Source of the DNA: Sphingobacteriales bacterium
Lineage (GTDB): Bacteria > Bacteroidota > Bacteroidia > Chitinophagales > Chitinophagaceae
Assembly (NCBI GenBank): GCA_016192105.1
Contig: JACPUV010000031.1
Span: forward strand, 1-64,000
Length of the DNA stretch: 64,000 nt
Direction of reading: 5' to 3'
Shown here in pieces: positions 60,394 to 64,000 of the stretch. The notes under the pieces were generated by a model. The model did no database searches and had not been told where the DNA came from. It saw only the letters and a program-made list of their open reading frames with translations. The position numbers were made by a program, and so were the translations under genes. Within the stretch, counting starts at the first letter, position 1. Each line of letters opens with the position of its first letter.

Positions 60394-61959
60394 TTATTGC
60401 ACGCCCGGCCCGTAAAGGGCTTTCCCCGCGCGGGCCCCATTGTGTTTTTCATGGTCAACGGTGAGGACGCCATTCACGATCACAAAATGAAATCCTTTTG
60501 AATAAGCATGGGGTTTGCCGAAGGTGGAGAGATCCTGCACTTCGTTTTCATCAAAGATCACGATATCGGCGGCATAGCCTTCTTTCAGCAGTCCCCGGTT
60601 TTTTAACTGGAATTTCTGGGCTGGTAAAGAAGTCATCCGGCGCACTGCTTCTTCCAGGCTGATCACTTTCTCTTCCCGTACATATTTGGAAAGCACACGG
60701 GCATTGGTGCCATAGCCCCTGGGATGCGGCATACCGGTATTGAGCACACGGATCGTGGCATCACTCGCAAACATATTGAACGGATATCTCATAATCCGCT
60801 GCACATCTTCCTCCCCCATACCATGGAAGACTGCGCTGGCGCCGCCCTTCATCATGATATCGATCACGGTCTGGGCCTCGGATTTGGCCTTATGCTTACG
60901 GCCCATCAGCAGGTTGACCTGCTCGATGCTCTTTCCGTTGTACGTGGTATCGGGGGCATAGTAAGCGATCACCGCATAACTCAGGTGTTTGAGTTTTCTT
61001 TTCTTCAGCCGGGCCAAAATAGATTTTACCACGTATTGACGCACCCCGGGCCGTTGCAGCCTTGCGTTGATAGAGTCCTGACCGTCCGCAAGGATCTCCT
61101 CCGGGATCAGGGTGCTGATGGAAGTGCTGCTGGCGGTATAGGGGTATTGATCGATCGTCACTTCAATGCCTTCTTTCCGGGCGGCTTCAATCATGGGGAC
61201 TGTTATTTTACTGCGCCCCCAGTTTTGTTGCCCGCTCAGTTTGAAATGGGAAATTTCCACCGGGATACCGGCTTCCCTTCCGATGGTCAGCGCTTCTTCG
61301 ATGGCATAGGTCACGCTATCACCCTCATCCCGCATATGCGTAGCATAGACCCCATTGTATTTTGCCACAGTCTTTGCCAGTGAAACAATCTCAGGGGTCC
61401 GGGTATAAGTGCCGGGAATATAGATCAGCCCGGTGGACAAGCCGACGGCACCCTCTCTCATGGCTTTGTCAACCAGTTGTTCCATTTGCAGCATTTCACC
61501 GGGAGCGGCGTCACGGTTGGCCCGGCCCATCACGGCTTTGCGGATATCATTGTGTCCCACCAGTGTGGCAATATTTATAGAAGTCTTTAAAGAATCCACC
61601 CAATGCAGGTATTTCCCGATATCCACATGCGAAGAGCCGCAGTTGCCCGTGATACAGGTTGTCACCCCGTCATAAATGAAATTTTTCGCTTCCGGATCTT
61701 TTGTCTCATCGTCTTCCAGGTGGGTATGCACATCAATAAAACCCGGCGCCACAATCAGTCCTTTCGCATCCAGTGTCCGGGCGGCCGTAAAGGAAATATG
61801 GCGGCCGACCGCGATGATCTTCCCGTCTTTGATGGCAATATTGCCATAATACCAGTTATTCCCCGTGCCATCCATGATCTTCCCGTTGGTGATCAGGATA
61901 TCACAGGACTGGGACCAGGAATAGATGGGAACTAACAGGAAGAGGAGCAATTGTTTCAT
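60394..61959 (-). CDS. N-acyl-D-amino-acid deacylase (D-aminoacylase)
   Basis: 521 residues with a signal peptide (about 1-17, IYSWSQS). It is a metal-dependent amidohydrolase of the D-aminoacylase group: GFIDVHTHLEDDE metal site, GNCGSSH with the bridging Cys, VEISHFKLSG, TIDQYPYTASSTS, and a late Asp in FNMFASDATIRV. Predicted to release D-amino acids from N-acyl-D-amino acids in the periplasm. The signal peptide is common for Bacteroidota members. Confidence 0.92.
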   Translation of the reverse strand: MKQLLLFLLVPIYSWSQSCDILITNGKIMDGTGNNWYYGNIAIKDGKIIAVGRHISFTAARTLDAKGLIVAPGFIDVHTHLEDDETKDPEAKNFIYDGVTTCITGNCGSSHVDIGKYLHWVDSLKTSINIATLVGHNDIRKAVMGRANRDAAPGEMLQMEQLVDKAMREGAVGLSTGLIYIPGTYTRTPEIVSLAKTVAKYNGVYATHMRDEGDSVTYAIEEALTIGREAGIPVEISHFKLSGQQNWGRSKITVPMIEAARKEGIEVTIDQYPYTASSTSISTLIPEEILADGQDSINARLQRPGVRQYVVKSILARLKKRKLKHLSYAVIAYYAPDTTYNGKSIEQVNLLMGRKHKAKSEAQTVIDIMMKGGASAVFHGMGEEDVQRIMRYPFNMFASDATIRVLNTGMPHPRGYGTNARVLSKYVREEKVISLEEAVRRMTSLPAQKFQLKNRGLLKEGYAADIVIFDENEVQDLSTFGKPHAYSKGFHFVIVNGVLTVDHEKHNGARAGKALYGPGVQ

Positions 61960-62207
61960 AACTACAAGTTACTGAAAAAGATAAATGGGATGCTGTATGA
62001 ATAAACCAACTAAGGGCAGGGACGGAAAGGAGGGTAGTAGTCAGCATGTAATTTGACGCTCAATTAGAAAACCCTCCGGGATTTTGTTCCCGCCGTGGTC
62101 CATGATATTTTTAATCAAAGGGAAGGCCCTGAAAGGGCGAAATAATTTTCAGGGTACTGAGTCAAACTGCACCTGGCTGAAAACCTGCGTTGCCTTCTTC
62201 CTGCTGG
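61960..62207. other. Intergenic, weak stem only
   Basis: Between the D-aminoacylase start and the asparaginase stop. A GCCCT/AGGGC stem near 62122-62134 may end the asparaginase transcript, but its T-run is interrupted. Confidence 0.4.
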
Positions 62208-62696
62208 TTATTTTACTTCTTCAAACATCCCTGTCTGTTTATTCTTGCGCACATTGTCAGCCGTAAAATAGCGGCCGTTCATGGCCACATATACACCGGG
62301 AGGCAGGGTCTGGGCGAAGGCCAGGGCGCTGCCCAGGTTGAAGAGCCCGTCGGAACTACCGAATTTAATGGGGATCATGGCCCCGGTCAGGACCACCGTT
62401 TTGTTTTTTACCTGCTGCGCCAGCTTTACCGCCGTCTCAGCCATGGTATCCGTCCCGTGTGTAATTACAAGCTGGTCCTCCTCGCAGTTATTGCACTGGT
62501 GTACGATCAGTTCACGGTCCTCATCCGTCATTTCCAGGCTGTCGATCATCATCAGGGTCCGGATCTCCACCGGCACTTTGCAGCGGCCCAGGTCCAGCAG
62601 GTCATGCATGTGGGTGTCATTGAAATACAACTGCCCGGTGATCTCATTGTATTCCTTGTCAAATGTGCCGCCGGTAATGAAAATACGGATCGCCAT
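62208..62696 (-). CDS. Short asparaginase domain protein
   Basis: 162 residues matching only the N-terminal domain of type I/II L-asparaginases: the first catalytic Thr in ITGGTFDKEY, the HGTDTMAETAVKLA motif with the second Thr and Asp, and LTGAMIPIKFGSSDG. The C-terminal domain of full-length (~330 residue) asparaginases is absent, and the protein ends naturally. Single-domain proteins like this are common in Bacteroidota, so it is not an obvious truncation. Activity is uncertain. Confidence 0.88.
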   Translation of the reverse strand: MAIRIFITGGTFDKEYNEITGQLYFNDTHMHDLLDLGRCKVPVEIRTLMMIDSLEMTDEDRELIVHQCNNCEEDQLVITHGTDTMAETAVKLAQQVKNKTVVLTGAMIPIKFGSSDGLFNLGSALAFAQTLPPGVYVAMNGRYFTADNVRKNKQTGMFEEVK

Positions 62697-63162
62697 ACTG
62701 AAATTTTGGGGTGAAGGTAAACGAATCGGCGATTTAGCGGGAAGACCGCCAATGGGGATTATTCAACAAAAAGAGGAGGAGGATAGAAATTTTAAAAAAA
62801 CCGGCCCTGAATCTTTGTTTCGGTGAATAAATTATTACTTTAGCGGGCCTTAAAACAAAAAAGGCCCTTCCGTAGAAACGGACTGACCTCTAACGATTGC
62901 TTGCCATATGAAAATTCTTCGAAGTAAGAGTTGTTTGCTGATTTTCCTGCCGGTTATCAGCGTTTTGAAGATTACCGGCTTTAACTTTGACCTCTGACGT
63001 TTGCCCTTCTGACGATTGCTGCCGTATGATTTAATCTTCTGACACAAATGTAGTCAGCGGTTCCCTGCCGTTCAAATCAAATAAGACCTGATTTCATTAT
63101 GCCTAAGCAGGCAGGGAAACGTTGAAAGTCTTGCTGGCAGTGGGTTTTAGCAAAAACTCTTT
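62697..63162. other. Non-coding stretch with stem-loops and a direct repeat
   Basis: No gene seen. It contains GGGCCTT/AAGGCCC (62845-62867) and CCGT/ACGG (62870-62881) stems in a row. A ~33-bp direct repeat lies at 62887-62920 and 63006-63039 (CTCTAACGATTGCTTGCCATATGA versus TTCTGACGATTGCTGCCGTATGA). It is the leader of the gene at 63163. Confidence 0.55.
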
Positions 63163-64000
63163 ATGATGTCCAACCGTTCAACCGACATATTATTCCAGCT
63201 CATAAAATCCCTGGAAAAGGCCGAAAAAAGGCATTTTAAGCTCTATATCAAGCGGAGCTCGGGGAAGGAAGACCTCAAAATCGTGCGTCTTTTTGATGCC
63301 CTCGACAAGCTGAAGGACTACGAGGAGAAAGCCCTGCTGAAAAAACTGGATGATGTGACCAAACCCCAGCTGGCCAACCTGAAGACCCACCTGTACAAAC
63401 AGATCCTGGCCAGCCTCCGGCTCCTGAAAAGCACCGACAGCCTGGACCTGCAGCTGAATGAACAGTTTGATTATGCCCATATCCTGTACAAGAAGGGATT
63501 GTTTATGCAGAGTCTGCGGATCATCGACCGGGCCAAGGAGATTGCCCGGAGCAACCAGAAAATCAACTTCCTCCCCCAGCTCATCGCCCTGGAAAAGAGA
63601 ATTGAAGGCCTGCATATCACCCGCCATATTCACCACCGGGCGGATGCCCTCTCCATCGAGGCCAACGAAGTGAACTCGCATATCGATAAAGTAGCGCGCC
63701 TGTCCAACCTGGCCCTGCAATTGTTCAGCTGGTTTGTACAGCACGGCCATTCCCGGGATGAATACGACGAAAAGGATATCCGCAGGTTTATGGCCCAGAA
63801 CCTGCCCTCGGGCGCCTGGAAGGAAACCGGTTTCTACGAACGGATGTACCTCTACCAGGCTTATACCTGGTATGCGTTTATCCGGCAGGATTTTTTACAG
63901 TATTACCGGTACACGCAAAAATGGGTGGACCTGTTTCACGATCTCCCGATGATGATACGGGTGGAAACTGGTCACTATATCAAAGGGATCCACAATCTCC
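63163..64000 (+). CDS. Helical repeat protein of unknown function, cut by window edge
   Basis: At least 279 residues and still open at the right edge. It is entirely helical and charged (ILFQLIKSLEKAEKRHFKLY, DALDKLKDYEEKALLKKLDD, then ILYKKGLFMQSLRIIDRAKE with a TPR-like helix pair). This start and body match a long Bacteroidota protein family of unknown function. Two Met codons in tandem (63163, 63166) are possible starts. The upstream leader carries stem-loops and a direct repeat. Confidence 0.75.
   Translation, partial: MMSNRSTDILFQLIKSLEKAEKRHFKLYIKRSSGKEDLKIVRLFDALDKLKDYEEKALLKKLDDVTKPQLANLKTHLYKQILASLRLLKSTDSLDLQLNEQFDYAHILYKKGLFMQSLRIIDRAKEIARSNQKINFLPQLIALEKRIEGLHITRHIHHRADALSIEANEVNSHIDKVARLSNLALQLFSWFVQHGHSRDEYDEKDIRRFMAQNLPSGAWKETGFYERMYLYQAYTWYAFIRQDFLQYYRYTQKWVDLFHDLPMMIRVETGHYIKGIHNL

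Noticed and set aside
62084..62266. Plus-strand 60-codon open frame with a hydrophobic end
   Set aside because: It overlaps the asparaginase end on the other strand, has no ribosome binding site and no recognisable pattern.
1..64000. tRNA, rRNA or CRISPR loci
   Set aside because: No tRNA-like cloverleaf, rRNA conserved segments or spaced direct repeats were recognised. The tandem arrays have no spacers.

Overview
The window looks like a stretch of a Bacteroidota chromosome, most likely a Chitinophagaceae-type soil or freshwater organism. This is inferred from the gene families: a carboxypeptidase-regulatory/beta-barrel outer-membrane protein, a GLPGLI-family protein, a Prc-type S41 protease, a fused E1 alpha-beta 2-oxoacid dehydrogenase, futalosine-pathway menaquinone synthesis, many lipoproteins, and several promoters of the TTTG/TAnnTTTG type. 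No rRNA, tRNA or CRISPR array was seen. Most of the window has moderately GC-rich, uniform codon use. Three stretches (about 7.6-10.9 kb, 47.8-49.5 kb and 58.1-58.5 kb) are clearly AT-rich and look acquired.

Layout: 0.46-7.6 kb holds envelope genes (beta-barrel protein, YitT, S41 protease, a secreted protein). 7.7-10.8 kb is an AT-rich island with a membrane protein, an HNH nuclease and a MGHWGTG-type protein. 11-19.2 kb carries envelope proteins, a histidine kinase/response regulator pair, a di-haem cytochrome c, and a coupled PagL-like/NagA pair. 20.4-22.9 kb is an ECF sigma factor operon with a probable membrane anti-sigma protein, a periplasmic sensor-like protein and a DUF2202 protein. 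23.6-30.3 kb is a tightly packed six-gene operon: PqqD-like, ATP-grasp, PLP decarboxylase, urea-transporter/M23 fusion, beta-barrel, TPR. 30.3-36.4 kb is a run of small ligand-binding proteins (DUF1801, SRPBCC, VOC, DoxX, GyrI-like) around a GlxA-type regulator. 36.4-49.5 kb is mixed: transglutaminase, ACT, a monooxygenase divergent from an ArsR regulator, CPBP protease, group II decarboxylase, AraC/SDR, and AT-rich lipoprotein genes. 49.6-63 kb is mostly housekeeping (MqnC, PDZ aspartyl protease, M16 pair, E1, serine hydrolase, D-aminoacylase, asparaginase). The last gene runs off the right edge.

The best candidate for an undescribed system is the 23.6-30.3 kb operon. Its PLP decarboxylase starts with a peptide (MNKQVYESPSIQK...) that fits the Y-x-x-P-x-L/I pattern of leader peptides bound by PqqD-like RRE domains, and a free PqqD-like protein is encoded at the head of the same operon.

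Two further structural patterns stand out. Short tandem arrays with a strict 7-nt period, each with its own sequence, occur at many loci, including an in-frame array in the E1 gene. A ~200-bp element with terminal inverted repeats occurs in two opposite copies next to the AT-rich genes, and related fragments mark other gene ends, which suggests a cassette-like arrangement.
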